A DNA stretch of 64,000 nucleotides, taken from the NCBI GenBank assembly GCA_026018925.1, contig JAKSZU010000008.1, positions 7,740,415-7,804,414 on the forward strand, written 5' to 3'. Of this stretch, positions 32,501-43,137 are shown one piece after another; the stretch's first letter is position 1; each line of letters opens with the position of its first letter. This DNA is from Tupaia tana (taxonomy: Eukaryota; Chordata; Mammalia; Scandentia; Tupaiidae). The notes beneath the pieces are model-generated. The model saw only the letters and a list, made by a program, of their open reading frames with translations. It searched no databases and was not told the DNA's origin. Both the position numbers and the translations under genes were made by a program.

Positions 32501-35168
32501 CCTAACACAGCGCTCTAACACAGCGCTCTAGCGCTCTGCAGCGCCAGACCTAACACAGCTCTAACACAGCGCTCTAACACAGCGCTCTGCAGCGCCTACC
32601 TAACACAGCTCTAACACAGCGCTCTAACACAACGCTCTAACACAGCACTCTGCAGCACCAGACCTAACACAGCGCTCTAACACAGCACTCTGCAGCGCCA
32701 GACCTAACACAGCACTCTAACACAGCACTCTAACACAGCGCTCTGCAGCGCCATACCTAACACAGCGCTCTAACACAGCGCTCTAACACAGCACTCTGCA
32801 GCCAGACCTAACACAGCGCTCTAACACAGCACTGTGCAGCGCCAGACCTAACACAGCACTCTAACACAGCACTCTAACACAGCGCTCTGCAGCGCCATAC
32901 CTAACACAGCGCTCTAACACAGCGCTCTAACACAACGCTCTAACACGGCATTCTGCAGCGCCATACCTAACACAGTGCTCTAACACAGCGCTCTAACACA
33001 GCACTCTGCAGCACCAGACCTAACACAGCACTCTAACACAGCACTCTAACACAGCGCTCTAACACAGCGCACTCTGCAGCACCAGACCTAACACAGCACT
33101 CTAACACAGCGCTCTGCAGCGCCAGACCTGCACTCTGCAGCACCAGACCTAACACAGCACTCTAACACAGCACTCTGCAGCACCAGACCTAACACAGCAC
33201 TCTAACACAGCGCTCTAACACAGCGCTCTGCAGCACCAGACCTAACACAGCGCTCTAACACAGCGCTCTGCAGCGCCAGACCTAACACAGCGCTCTAACA
33301 CAGCACTCTGCAGCGCCAGACCTAACACAGCGCTCTAACACAGCGCTCTGCAGCACCAGACCTAACACAGCGCTCTAACACAGCACTTTGCAGCGCCAGA
33401 CCTAACACAGCGCTCTAACACAGCGCTCTGCAGTGCCAGACCTAACACAGCGCTCTAACACAGCGCTCTAACACAGCACTCTGCAGCGCCAGACCTAACA
33501 CAGCGCTCTAACACAGCGCTCTGCAGCACCAGACCTAACACAGCGCTCTAACACAGCGCTCTGCAGTGCCAGACCTAACACAGCGCTCTAACACAGCGCT
33601 CTAACACAGTGCTCTAACACAGCGCTCTAACACAACGCTCTAACACAGCACTCTGCAGCACCAGACCTAACACAGCGCTCTAACACAGCGCTCTAACACA
33701 GCACTCTGCAGCGCCAGACCTAACACAGCACTCTAACACAGCACTCTAACACAGCGCTCTAACACAGTGTTCTGCAGCACCAGACCTAACACAGTGCTCT
33801 AACACAGTGCTCTAACCCAGCACTCTGAGGGCCAGACCTAACACAGCGCTCTAACACAGCGCTCTGCAGCACCATACCTAACACAGCGCTCTAACACAGC
33901 GCTCTGCAGCACCATACCTAACACAGCGCTCTAACACAGCGCTCTGCAGCACCATACCTAACACAGCGCTCTAACACAGCGCTCTGCAGTGCCAGACCTA
34001 ACACAGCGCTCTAACACAGCACTCTAACACAGCGCTCTGCAGCGCCAGACCTAACACAGCACTCTAACACAGCGCTCTGCAGCACCATACCTAACACAGC
34101 GCTCTAACACAGCGCTCTGCAGCACCAGACCTAACACAGCGCTCTAACACAGCACTCTGCAGCACCATACCTAACACAGCACTCTAACACAGCGCTCTGC
34201 AGCACCATACCTAACACAGCGCTCTAACACAGCACTCTGCAGCACCAGACCTAACACAGCGCTCTAACACAGCACTCTGCAGCACCATACCTAACACAGC
34301 GCTCTAACACAGCGCTCTGCAGCACCATACCTAACACAGCGCTCTAACACAGCGCTCTGCAGTGCCAGACCTAACACAGCACTCTAACACAGCGCTCTAA
34401 CACAGCGCTCTGCAGTGCCAGACCTAACACAGCACTCTAACACAGCGCTCTAACACAGCGCTCTGCAGCACCATACCTAACACAGCGCTCTAACACAGCG
34501 CTCTGCAGTGCCAGACCTAACACAGCACTCTAACACAGCGCTCTAACACAGCGCTCTGCAGTGCCAGACCTAACACAGCACTCTAACACAGCGCTCTAAC
34601 ACAGCGCTCTGCAGTGCCAGACCTAACACAGCGCTCTAACACAGCGCTCTGCAGCACCAGACCTAACACAGCGCTCTAACACAGCGCTCTAACACAGCGC
34701 TCTAACACAGCGCTCTGCAGCACCATACCTAACACAGCGCTCTAACACAGCGCTCTGCAGTGCCAGACCTAACACAGCACTCTAACACAGCGCTCTGCAG
34801 CACCATACCTAACACAGCGCTCTAACACAGCGCTCTGCAGTGCCAGACCTAACACAGCGCTCTAACACAGTGTTCTAACACAGCACTCTAACACAGCGCT
34901 CTGCAGTACCACACCCAACACAGCGCTCTGCAGTCTTAGACCTAACAGGGTGCTCTGCAGCGCCAGACCTAACACAGTGCTCTGTAATGCTAGACCTGCA
35001 CGGGCAGGTCCTGGGTTTGCATCCCTGGGCCTCCTTGTATATCCCAAGTGCAAGTGTGCCCACCATAGCAGCTAGGCTGCCTGAGGCTGCGTGGAATTCC
35101 TGTTGGGAGTACATACCCCTCTTTTCTTCTTCTCTCAATAGGAAAAAAAAAAAAAAAAAAAAAAAAAA
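29504..35168 (+). mobile_element. tRNA-derived SINE whose head was expanded into a 5.4-kb satellite
   Basis: The left end GGGCCAGACGGTGGGACAGC is a SINE head, with the A-box region running into AACACAGTGCTCCGCAGCAC. The right end (34985-35168) continues as a SINE: GGTCCTGGGTTTGCATCCC (B-box region), GGGCCTCCTTGTATATCCC, a body, and an A tail of over 25. The same body phrase GGGCCTCCTTGTATA occurs in the SINE at 35765. Everything between is tandem copies of the segment just after the A box. One insertion thus appears to have turned into a satellite from inside. I found no convincing target-site duplication. Confidence 0.82.
29520..34985 (+). repeat. Composite 13/27-bp tandem array of SINE-head origin
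   Basis: Two modules alternate: a 13-bp CAGCGCTCTAACA and a 27-bp CAGCGCTCTGCAGCAC plus CAGACCTAACA. Most units are one of each (40 bp), with extra 13-bp modules giving 53 or 66 bp. Variation is mostly GCGC to GCAC and GCGCC to GCACC or GTGCC, i.e. CpG decay on either strand. Blocks around 31681-32110 and 32626-33055 share rare variants (CACGGCATTC at 32001 and 32944, CACTGTGCAG at 31888 and 32830) in the same order, a higher-order duplication of about 943 bp. Confidence 0.96.
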
Positions 35169-35196
35169 GAGTAAATTAACTTAAAAAGAGGCAAGC

Positions 35197-35400
35197 ATCT
35201 TTTTTTAAAGAGATTTTTACTATAGAGTGCGTGTACTCACCAGAACGAGACAAAAAGCAAGAAATCACCCCCCCCCCCAAAGGGGATGCCCTTGCCACAA
35301 TGCCTTCTCCATTCTCCTCTGAGGATTTTGGGCATGCACACACACAAGCCTGGCATGAGTTTCAAGCCGCCAGGTCCAAGACTTGAACTGCGGTAGGACT
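35197..35400 (-). mobile_element. tRNA-derived SINE, antisense, head truncated
   Basis: Antisense copy with TTTTTACTATAGAGTGCGTG, a CACCCCCCCCCCCAAAGGGG core and CGCCAGGTCCAAGACTTGAA. It stops soon after the B box, so most of the head is absent. Confidence 0.82.
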
Positions 35401-35547
35401 TGCAAAGTCTAACAATGTAGCCATTATTTATTTATAATGATATTTCTGCTAACCATTTCCTACTTATTTTAGAAAATAGATTAGTGTAATACAAATCATT
35501 AAACTATTCTCTAAATATATAAAAAAACTATTTGTCTTAGAAAACAC

Positions 35548-35755
35548 AGGGGTCAATGGCAGCTTGAAAAACACGCCTGGCACACGTGCATGGTACTCCA
35601 AACCCCAAAAGCCCGACAGGATGGAGAATGGAGGAGAGGAGACTGTGGGACTGTGGTATGACTACACCTTACCACAAAATGCTTTCTCCATTTTTCTCTC
35701 TGTCTCTCTAGCATGTGCATACACACTCTGGCAATTATTTTTCAAAAGAAGAAAG
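35548..35755 (+). mobile_element. tRNA-derived SINE, 5'-truncated and diverged
   Basis: It begins past the B box at GGCAGCTTGAAAAACACGCC and runs through a diverged body (GGACTGTGGTATGACTACAC) to CTCTGGCAATTATTTTTCAAAA. Confidence 0.75.
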
Positions 35756-35764
35756 TACGTGGTC

Positions 35765-35962
35765 CAGTGGGCCAGCCAGCACTAATGCCACTAGACACAC
35801 ACAGGAAGGTGCTGGGGTAGCTTCCCGGGGCCTCCTTGTATACACCAGTACCCACGTGGGTGCCTGTGATCAGGGCTGGCCGAGGCCGGAGACAGGCCAC
35901 TAATGAAGACCCTGTTGCAGATGTCTCTCTCTCTCTCTCTCATGGAAGAAATAAACATTTTA
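35765..35962 (+). mobile_element. SINE of the same family as the 29.5-kb satellite parent
   Basis: Head GGGCCAGCCAGCACTAATGC, then GGGGCCTCCTTGTATACACC, matching the body downstream of the big array. It ends with a TCTCTCTCTCTCTCTCATGG segment and AATAAACATTTTAAA. A useful unexpanded comparator. Confidence 0.65.
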
Positions 35963-36339
35963 AAAATATTAACTTTATAGTAGTCTATTATTCAGGATTG
36001 TATTTGCAAAGAGAAAAATGATCTGTAAACAATTTTATACACTCCTGTTTTCTTTAAAGCTCACTACAGTTTAGTTATAAATTTAGTGATTCCTCCAGCT
36101 TTATCATGATTTGAATATTAAACACAAATAAAGCAAATTATTTTATGAACTGAAAAAAAAATTTTGCTTTTCCTATGTAACAACTGAACGACATAAAAAT
36201 AAGTGTTCTCTCTCGTTTGCACCTGGTTTACCAAAACATTTAAATCCTGAAAGAAGTAGTGTGTACTCAAATGTGTCCATAGTATTTCAAAACCTCGGCC
36301 TAGGAAGAATAGTATCTAACACCACAGTGCATGCCATTT

Positions 36340-36465
36340 TTAGCGCCTGCTATCTACTAAGCACTGCAATAACTGATTGAGATACATTTTCTTATTTAGT
36401 CTCCACAATAACATCTATAAAAAGTACAGAAGGGCCCCATTCCACAGATAAGTAACTAGAGTTTG
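36340..36465 (+). mobile_element. MIR relic
   Basis: Typical MIR core order: CTATCTACTAAGCACTGCAA, CTTATTTAGTCTCCACAATA and CCCCATTCCACAGATAAGTA. Old and diverged. Confidence 0.75.
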
Positions 36466-36474
36466 ACAATCATA

Positions 36475-37270
36475 AATGAAAAAGGACAGGAGAACGCTCA
36501 GTCAGAAAAGTGCTTGTACATCAGTGTTTATTGCAGCATTATTCACAACTGCCACGACATGGAACCAGCCTAAATGTCCACAAACTGATGAATGGGTTGA
36601 AAAAGTGTGGCATATATACTCTATGGAATACTACTCAGCCATAAAAAAATAACAAGACCCTGGCATTTGATAGAAAGTAGTCAGATATAGAGGATCTATT
36701 GCTGAGTGAAGTAAGCCAGGCTATGAAAGAAAGATAATTTATGTATCCACTTAATATATACCGACTATCCGCACTCTATGGTAGAGAGTGAAATATTGGA
36801 CGACATAAAAGCAATGAAAGTACTTAACGAGAATAAGACAGTGTAGAATGGGGAGGGTGAAGAGAAGAGGGTAGAGAAAGATAGCGAGAGAACCAATAGA
36901 GAGGCAGGACGTTAGTGGGAAACAGATATGGCTTATTACCTGTTGATGATGACGTGTATAGTATTATCAACTGGATTGGTCTGAGAAGTATTTCATGATA
37001 GGTAAAGTCTTTTTACAAGAAAAATGAGAAATAGTGATTGTTTTTGAAAAAATAATTGGAATATTAATAATAATGATCGGAAAAAACAATGAAAAGATAT
37101 TGAATGATGAAGTGGGGAGCTTAATGTCTCTGTACTGACTGACGTGCATGGCAATCCCTTTTGAAAAAGCAATGTAATACACTGTAAAGTTATATGCAGT
37201 TCAATGTAGTATAAAGGAGATGATGATGATAAAAAAAGACAAAAAAAAATGAGACATTGTAAGGACAGGA
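36475..37270 (+). mobile_element. L1 3' fragment (end of ORF2 and 3'UTR)
   Basis: Clear L1 phrases in sense: TTTATTGCAGCATTATTCAC, GGAACCAGCCTAAATGTCC, GGAATACTACTCAGCCATAA and a GTGAAGTAAGCCAGG-like segment, then a G/A-rich 3'UTR. It is 5'-truncated and has many changes in the former reading frame. Confidence 0.87.
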
Positions 37271-37344
37271 TAACTAGCTAGTGGCAGGGAGTGTATTTGT
37301 ACCCACAACTGTCTGATTTGAAAACTCAAGTTTTTTGTTTTCTT

Positions 37345-37597
37345 TCTTTTTTTTGGAGAGGTTTTTGCTATAGGGTGTGTGCGCTCACCAAGACAGAGAG
37401 ACAGAAAGCGAGAAATCACCCCCCGGGGGAAATAGCCACACTGCAATTCCTTCTCCTCTTGGGATCTTGGGAACACACATACACATACACATACACACAC
37501 GCTCGGCGTGAGTTTAAGCCACCGGGTACAGGACTCGAACCACAGTAGACTACACGGGAATTCAACAACATAGCCATTACGCTAACTGCTGGTCCCC
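37345..37597 (-). mobile_element. tRNA-derived SINE, antisense
   Basis: Antisense copy with TTTTTGCTATAGGGTGTGTG, a CACCCCCCGGGGGAAATAG core, an ACACATACACATACACATAC expansion and a head ending CTAACTGCTGGTCCCC. A member of the dominant young subfamily. Confidence 0.9.
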
Positions 37598-37929
37598 AAT
37601 ACTCAGTTTTAATTACAACTCAGTACGGCTTCCTTGTACGTTATCTACCTACCACTGGCTAGAGGCATACTGGATAAACATGAAAATAAAGAGCTTAAGA
37701 ATATCTCAATGAGAATCCTAAATTTATTTTCTCAAATATATTTTCATAACCTTGGGCAACTTCATTTTCTAACAGCATCTAAACTGAAAGGTTAACAGAT
37801 TAGCAAGTGTCCCTAAACAGGTGACCCATGGAATTAAAAAGAAAAAGAGACAATGATTCTAAAAGTTAAGCCTAGTTATATGTTATAGTCCTAACAAATA
37901 AAAAGTACATTTTAAAAGTAAAATGCATT

Positions 37930-38098
37930 GGGGCCAGCAAATGGCGTGGTGGTTAAGAGCACTGGAATCCCACATGGCCAAAGACGGTTCGTGTCCCAGA
38001 CCTGGCAGCTTTCTCTTTCTCTCTCCCTACCCCCTCTCTCTCTGTTCCTCTCTGGTCAAATTAAATAAATAAATAAAGTTAAATAATTCTTTTTAAAA
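37930..38098 (+). mobile_element. Short tRNA-derived SINE with perfect target-site duplication
   Basis: Head GGGGCCAGCAAATGGCGTGG, then CTCTCTGTTCCTCTCTGGTC and TCAAATTAAATAAATAAAT. AAGTAAAATGCATT is duplicated exactly at 37916-37929 and 38099-38112, so the insertion is young. Confidence 0.94.
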
Positions 38099-38139
38099 AA
38101 GTAAAATGCATTAAGGAATGTACTATAAAAGCAATTTAT

Positions 38140-38381
38140 GGGGCCAGCAGGTAGTAAAGTGGTTAAGGCTCTATACTCCCTCATGGCTGACCACAGTTCA
38201 AGTAACAGACCTGGCAGCTTGAAAAATCACACATGCCCCAAATCTCACAAGAATGGAAGAGAAGGGACTGCAGCATGGCCAAATCCCCAGGGAAGTGGTG
38301 ACTTCTCATTTTCCCTCTCTCCTCCTATCTGTCTCTCTCTCCAGTGGGCACATGCACCCTACACCAAAAACATAAATAAAT
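38140..38381 (+). mobile_element. tRNA-derived SINE with perfect target-site duplication
   Basis: Head GGGGCCAGCAGGTAGTAAAG, body with a CCCCAGGGAAGTGGTGACTT core, tail ATAAATAAAT. AAAAGCAATTTAT is duplicated at 38127-38139 and 38382-38394. It lies 31 bp past the end of the short SINE's duplication. Confidence 0.93.
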
Positions 38382-38518
38382 AAAAGCAATTTATACAAAA
38401 TTCTTAGTAACGAAGCTATATTCCATACAGGAATTTTAGTAATCAAATCTGTAACTAGCTATAACATCTAAATATCACTAGCAACTGAGTTTCTTTAGTG
38501 CTAGGGTTTTTTTTTTGG

Positions 38519-38785
38519 TTTTTTGTTTTTATTTTTTGGGTTTCTTTTTGAGAGGTTTTTTGCTATAGGGCTCATGCGCTCACAAGAAAGAGAGACAGAG
38601 AGACAGAAAGTGAGAAATCACCCCTCAGGGGGGATGGCCACACCGCAATCCCTTCTCCTCTCAGGATCTTGAGCACACACGCACAGGCGCCCAGCATGAG
38701 TTTAAGCCGCCGGGTCCGGGACCTGAACTGCAGTCGACCACATGAGAGTCCAGCGACATAGCCATTACGCTAACTGCTGGCCCCA
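38519..38785 (-). mobile_element. tRNA-derived SINE, antisense
   Basis: Antisense copy with TTTTTTGCTATAGGGCTCAT, a CACCCCTCAGGGGGGATGGC core, AAGCCGCCGGGTCCGGGACC and a head ending CTAACTGCTGGCCCC. It faces the sense SINE at 38140, forming an inverted pair about 138 bp apart. Confidence 0.9.
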
Positions 38786-39164
38786 GTCCTAGTTTATGTT
38801 CAAGAACAGTCCCTCTGTTCTCCTACCAGCCCAATCACCAGATCAGCAACATCTTAGCGCTTTGTCACTTTCCTGACCTATGTTAGGACACGCAAGGCAC
38901 TGGGGACCCCTCCAGGTAGGCGGAGGGGCAGCAAACACTCCTCTTCCTTTCAGATGCTGGTTCCTGGTCAGTGAGTAGCTGCAACCAACACCTTGCCCTC
39001 ACCGATCTGCCGTCCACGTCCAGGCACGCAGTGCATCTGGGAAGGAAAGTCTTTTTTCTAACATCTATTGTGTTATGAAGACAGCATATCCATAGCTAAG
39101 ACTTCTTACAGATTGCTTTGTTTTAATTTCTATTTAGAACATAAGGTTAAGAGTACATGGGCAG

Positions 39165-39418
39165 GGAACCAGCAGTTAGTGTAATGGCTATGTCACTGGA
39201 CTCCCACGTAGTCGACCCTGGTTCGCGTCCTGGACCCAGTGGCTTAAAACTCATGCCGGGCGCGTGTGCGTGCGTGCCCAAGATCCCGAGAGGAGAATAG
39301 AGGAGAAGGGATTGCGGCGTGGCGTTCCCCCCGGGGGTGATTTCTCGCTTTCTGTCTCTATGTCTCTCTCTGTCTGGTGAGCGCACGTGCCCTATAGCGA
39401 AAACCTCTCCAAAAAAAA
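39165..39418 (+). mobile_element. Young tRNA-derived SINE with perfect target-site duplication
   Basis: Dominant subfamily, near consensus: head GGAACCAGCAGTTAGTGTAA, GTAGTCGACCCTGGTTCGCG, a CCCCCCGGGGGTGATTTCTC core and an A tail. AGTACATGGGCAG is duplicated at 39152-39164 and 39419-39431. Confidence 0.95.
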
Positions 39419-39895
39419 AGTACATGGGCAGAGAGCGTGATCACCTTCCTCCACTGTGTAGGTCAGTGCCTGGCATTAAGAGCCTGATGACTGTCAAACA
39501 AAAAGTAGCTAAAGAACACTACAGGGGAGCTAGACCCCGAACAGAATGCAGGCCTCTTGAAAAGGGAAATGTGTCAAAATATCAGAGACAACGGCGCTGG
39601 CAGCTAACCCCACCAACTACCCCATCGTCTACACTAGCCCAGACCGCAGAGCTGCTCACCCCAAATGGAAACTTCATCTTAGAGTCTGCTTAAAAGGGAA
39701 ATAAAATCAAGGAAAACCATGGTAAGAAGCATCATTTCAAAAGGCTAGTCCAGTATTTTAATGACATGTAGTGGAAAAGTGAATTAAATCAGCCTTATCA
39801 TTAGGCTTGTGTGACCTTACAGCCTGTTCTTTAGAAAATCATTCTCCTCAAGGTATGCAAAAACTGAAATATATGGGCCAGTTATTTCTTCCATT
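39419..39895. other. Intronic stretch, no feature recognised
   Basis: Unique-looking DNA between a young SINE and the U2 retro-fragment. Confidence 0.45.
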
Positions 39896-39909
39896 TGAAT
39901 TACAATCAC

Positions 39910-39942
39910 GTACTGGCCTTTTGGCTAAGATCAACCACGATA
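39910..39942 (+). pseudogene. 33-bp U2 snRNA retro-fragment
   Basis: GGCCTTTTGGCTAAGATCAA, a 20-base match to the start of U2 snRNA (from memory), sits in a 33-bp insert flanked by TGAATTACAATCAC (39896-39909) and TGAATTATAATCAC (39943-39956). The one-mismatch duplication shows that it was retroposed as a very short cDNA. Only the first part of the branch-site-recognising RNA is present, so it is non-functional. Confidence 0.85.
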
Positions 39943-39956
39943 TGAATTATAATCAC

Positions 39957-40982
39957 CTGAAGTGAGTCTCGAAGCTATTTGAAGGATAAAGCAGATTATA
40001 CAACTTGGCGCACTAAACGCAAAGCAACAAGGGGCTTTCAGTTTGTTTGTTTCAGTGTTTGGAAACTCAGGATATCGGGACCAACCTGGGGAGGAGCTGG
40101 CTTCCGTCCTCACTCTTAATTCTTCCACACACGCAGCTACCCGGTCTCCAGGTCTCACGGATTCTATCCCCTCGATACAGCAAAACCACGCTCCCTCTTC
40201 AACTCCGACGCTGCTTTCCTTACTGAACACGCTCCCAAACCAAGGCTTGGGCAGCATCTGTGGGCTCCCTGCGGGCTCTTCCTCCAGCCTTCCTCCCTCT
40301 GGCCAACATCCCCCTCCACCCGTCCCACCTCTAAAACAGTCCTGCTAACAATGGCATTGTTATTACGTCACTGTCCCTAGGAAGTCTTCAACAGTATTCA
40401 AGAAAGAATCGGAACTTCTGAGCACAGCAGAGGAGGTCACTGCGATCAGGTACTGCCATCATCCCCAGCTCTACGCAGCGAACACCCGCTGTCTGGAGCC
40501 CCTGGTGCTACCCACCCCAGGGCGGGCCTCTCTCCCTCCTGGTCAGCACAGTTCTCTCTCCTGGAGCCTCCCCCTCCTCCAACTTCGCCCTCCCCTCTCT
40601 TAGCTCCTTCCTTCTCCTCCAGTAACAGCTCCCAGCTCCTCTCTGCCCGGAACCTTCCAGGCGTGGCCTTGGCCCACACGGCACATGCCCACTGTATTAG
40701 AATGAAACACGTGCTCACTGCTCTCCACCACAGGAGGAACGACCCCACTTTTCCCAAGAGAGATAACAAGAAAACTTGGATTTTTTAAAATTTAGAAATC
40801 CAATATAAACTTTAAAAATACGTAACTAATAGACCCACCAAATACCATCACCAACATTCTTTGTCAAAAATCAGGTTTCAAATTAAACTGAGTATCGTTT
40901 AAATAGAACCTATTGTTTTCAGTAAACTATCAGTAGTAGTATAACTATTGATACTTAGTGGTTTTATTTCTTATTTTTAAGA
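39957..40982. other. Intronic stretch, no gene recognised
   Basis: Moderately GC-rich between 40080 and 40740, with frames of about 100 codons on both strands and no domain. Nothing supported. Confidence 0.45.
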
Positions 40983-41190
40983 GAGATTTTTTGCTATAGG
41001 GCACATGCACTCACTAAAAAGACAGAGACCGAAAGCAAGAAATCACCTCCCCAGGGGGGATGGCCATGCCACAATCCCTTGTCCACTCTCCCCTCACCCG
41101 GTGTAGTCTCAAGTCGCCAGGTCCAGGACTTGAACCGCAGTCGACTAGGTGGGAGCCCAGCAACACATCCATCATGTCATCTGCGGCCCT
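40983..41190 (-). mobile_element. tRNA-derived SINE, antisense, internally shortened
   Basis: Antisense copy with TTTTTTGCTATAGGGCACAT and an AATCACCTCCCCAGGGGGGA core. The middle is shortened (CTCCCCTCACCCGGTGTAG). AAGTCGCCAGGTCCAGGACT and a head ending CATCTGCGGCCC follow. Confidence 0.85.
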
Positions 41191-41321
41191 GATGATTTTA
41201 ATTTCTTAAACATTTCAAGCATCAATACAAAATTCTTGGCAATATTATGCCACAAAAATTATAATATTTTTCATAAAAATATGAAATTTTGAAGGGATTA
41301 CAAATTATTTTTCCAAAATAT

Positions 41322-41587
41322 TTTTAAGGTTTTGTTTTTGTTTTTGCCATAGAGCATGTATGCTTGTCAGAGACAGAGAGAGAGATAGAAAGGGAAAGTG
41401 AGAAATCACCGCCCCGCCCCCCCCGAAGGGGATGGCTATGCCACAATCCCTTCTCCATCCTCCTGGGATTTGGGGAACACACCCACACATGCCCAGAGTG
41501 ATTTTCAAGCCTCCAGCTCTGGGATTCAAACTGCAATCAGCCATGAGAAAGTCCAGTGCCTTAACAACCACACCATCTGCTGGCCAC
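41322..41587 (-). mobile_element. tRNA-derived SINE, antisense
   Basis: Antisense copy: TTTTTGTTTTTGCCATAGAG, a C-rich core CCGCCCCGCCCCCCCCG, AAGCCTCCAGCTCTGGGATT and a head ending CATCTGCTGGCC. Confidence 0.87.
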
Positions 41588-42182
41588 AATTTTTCTAAAA
41601 TTCTTAAAGAAAGAAGGAGCTTTAAGGTCATGAACTCCTTAACACAACTCCACCTTTCAGTGGAGGTCATTCACATAGGCTCCAAAAACTGAATAACCAG
41701 AATCAAAGTCATTATTTATAATGTTAATACATCAAAGTAAGAGCAGATTTAACTTCTGAGAGAGCCTGACAGTTATTCACCAATATCCTCTCTCTCTCTT
41801 GCCTCCTCAGTAACAGAACCCTTCAATTTTAACAGCGCACATGGCAGACCACAGTAGAGAATTGTTTCCCATTCCTTTGCAACTACACACAGGCATGACA
41901 CCAAACGCTGGTCAATAAAGGCGATGCAGAAACGCTAGGGACATTCCAGGAGCCTTCCTGCTGCTTGGACCAGCCACGGCCGCCCAGAGCCGCGAGGACG
42001 AGGCCACACCCCTCGGACCGCAGCACGCTGAGGGGAGAAGCCTGGAGGGCTGGGCTTCTCTGTCGGGGGTAAGAAACAAACATCTACCTTGTTTCAACGC
42101 TGATTATTTAGATTTCAATTACATGGTCAGTTGAACCTATCCTTCCAGTGATTTCTTCTCTTGGATAAAAGCATCAGTAATG
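41588..42182. other. Intronic stretch, no feature recognised
   Basis: Unique-looking sequence with short open frames only. Confidence 0.45.
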
Positions 42183-42420
42183 GCTCAGCCTATGGCCTGG
42201 TGTGGTAAAGGGAGCTGGATCCCACACGGTCAGCCATGCAGTTCAAGTCCCAGACCAAGCAGCTTGAAAAACTTGCTGCCTGTACGTGATGTGTGCCCAA
42301 AATCCTGAAAGGAGAGAGAAGTGGAGAAGAGACGATGGCATGACCATGCCCCACGGGGGTGCTTTCTCCCTCTCTGTCTCTCTCTCCAACGAGCACAGGC
42401 ACTCTCTCACAGAATTTACC
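42183..42420 (+). mobile_element. tRNA-derived SINE, minor subfamily
   Basis: Head GGCTCAGCCTATGGCCTGGT with GCTGGATCCCACACGGTC and B box GTTCAAGTCCC. The body ends CTCTCTCTCCAACGAGCACA. It belongs with the copies near 15345, 53360 and 62178. Confidence 0.82.
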
Positions 42421-42848
42421 TACTTACATATATAGACACTAGATACCTAGCAGCTTTAACAGGAGTGCATGTAACTCCATCAGTCACCTGGGACTTAAAA
42501 TACGCTTGTTTAGCCTACAAACTTAAATACATCCAGAGAGATGGCTGAATAAGTCGGATTTTCAATATCATCTACCCCAACTGGAACACCTCAAAAATTA
42601 AGCAAAAAGAATAAAGTACGGAAAACAAAGAAGGGGGAAAAAAATGCCTGTGCTGACTGTTTTTATGTCACCCTTTATGTTATCCTTGTGTTACCCTATG
42701 CTGCAGACTGAATGTTAACATTTCTAAAACCATAAAGTATGAGCACCATGGTCCAAAGAGCACTGACCACTGCCGTGAATTCATTCAGTGGAGGTACAAC
42801 TAGGGAAAAATTTTCATTAACAAGATGTAAAGTCAAAATTCTGTTCTG

Positions 42849-43096
42849 GGGAACCAGCAGTTAGGGTAATGGCTATGTCGCTGGACTCCCACGTAGTCGA
42901 CCGTGGTTCGCGTCCCGGACCCAGTGGCTTAAAACTCACGCCAGGCGTGTGTGCGTGCGTGCCCAAGATCCCAAGAGGAGAATGGAGGAGAAGGGATTGC
43001 GGCGTGACCATCCCCCCTGGGGGGTGATTTCTTGCTTTCTGTCTCTATGTCTCTCTCTGTCTGGCGAGTGCATGCGCCCTATAGCAAAAACCTCTC

Positions 43097-43123
<27 letters not shown>
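42849..43123 (+). mobile_element. Young tRNA-derived SINE with perfect target-site duplication
   Basis: Dominant subfamily, near consensus, with A tail of about 30. AAAATTCTGTTCTG is duplicated at 42835-42848 and 43124-43137. Head GGAACCAGCAGTTAGGGTAA. Confidence 0.95.
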
Positions 43124-43129
<6 letters not shown>

Positions 43130-43137
43130 CTGTTCTG

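Noticed and set aside
36475-37270. Possible second HAL1 or full L1
   Set aside because: Only the 3' end is present, with recognisable ORF2-type phrases and no open frame.
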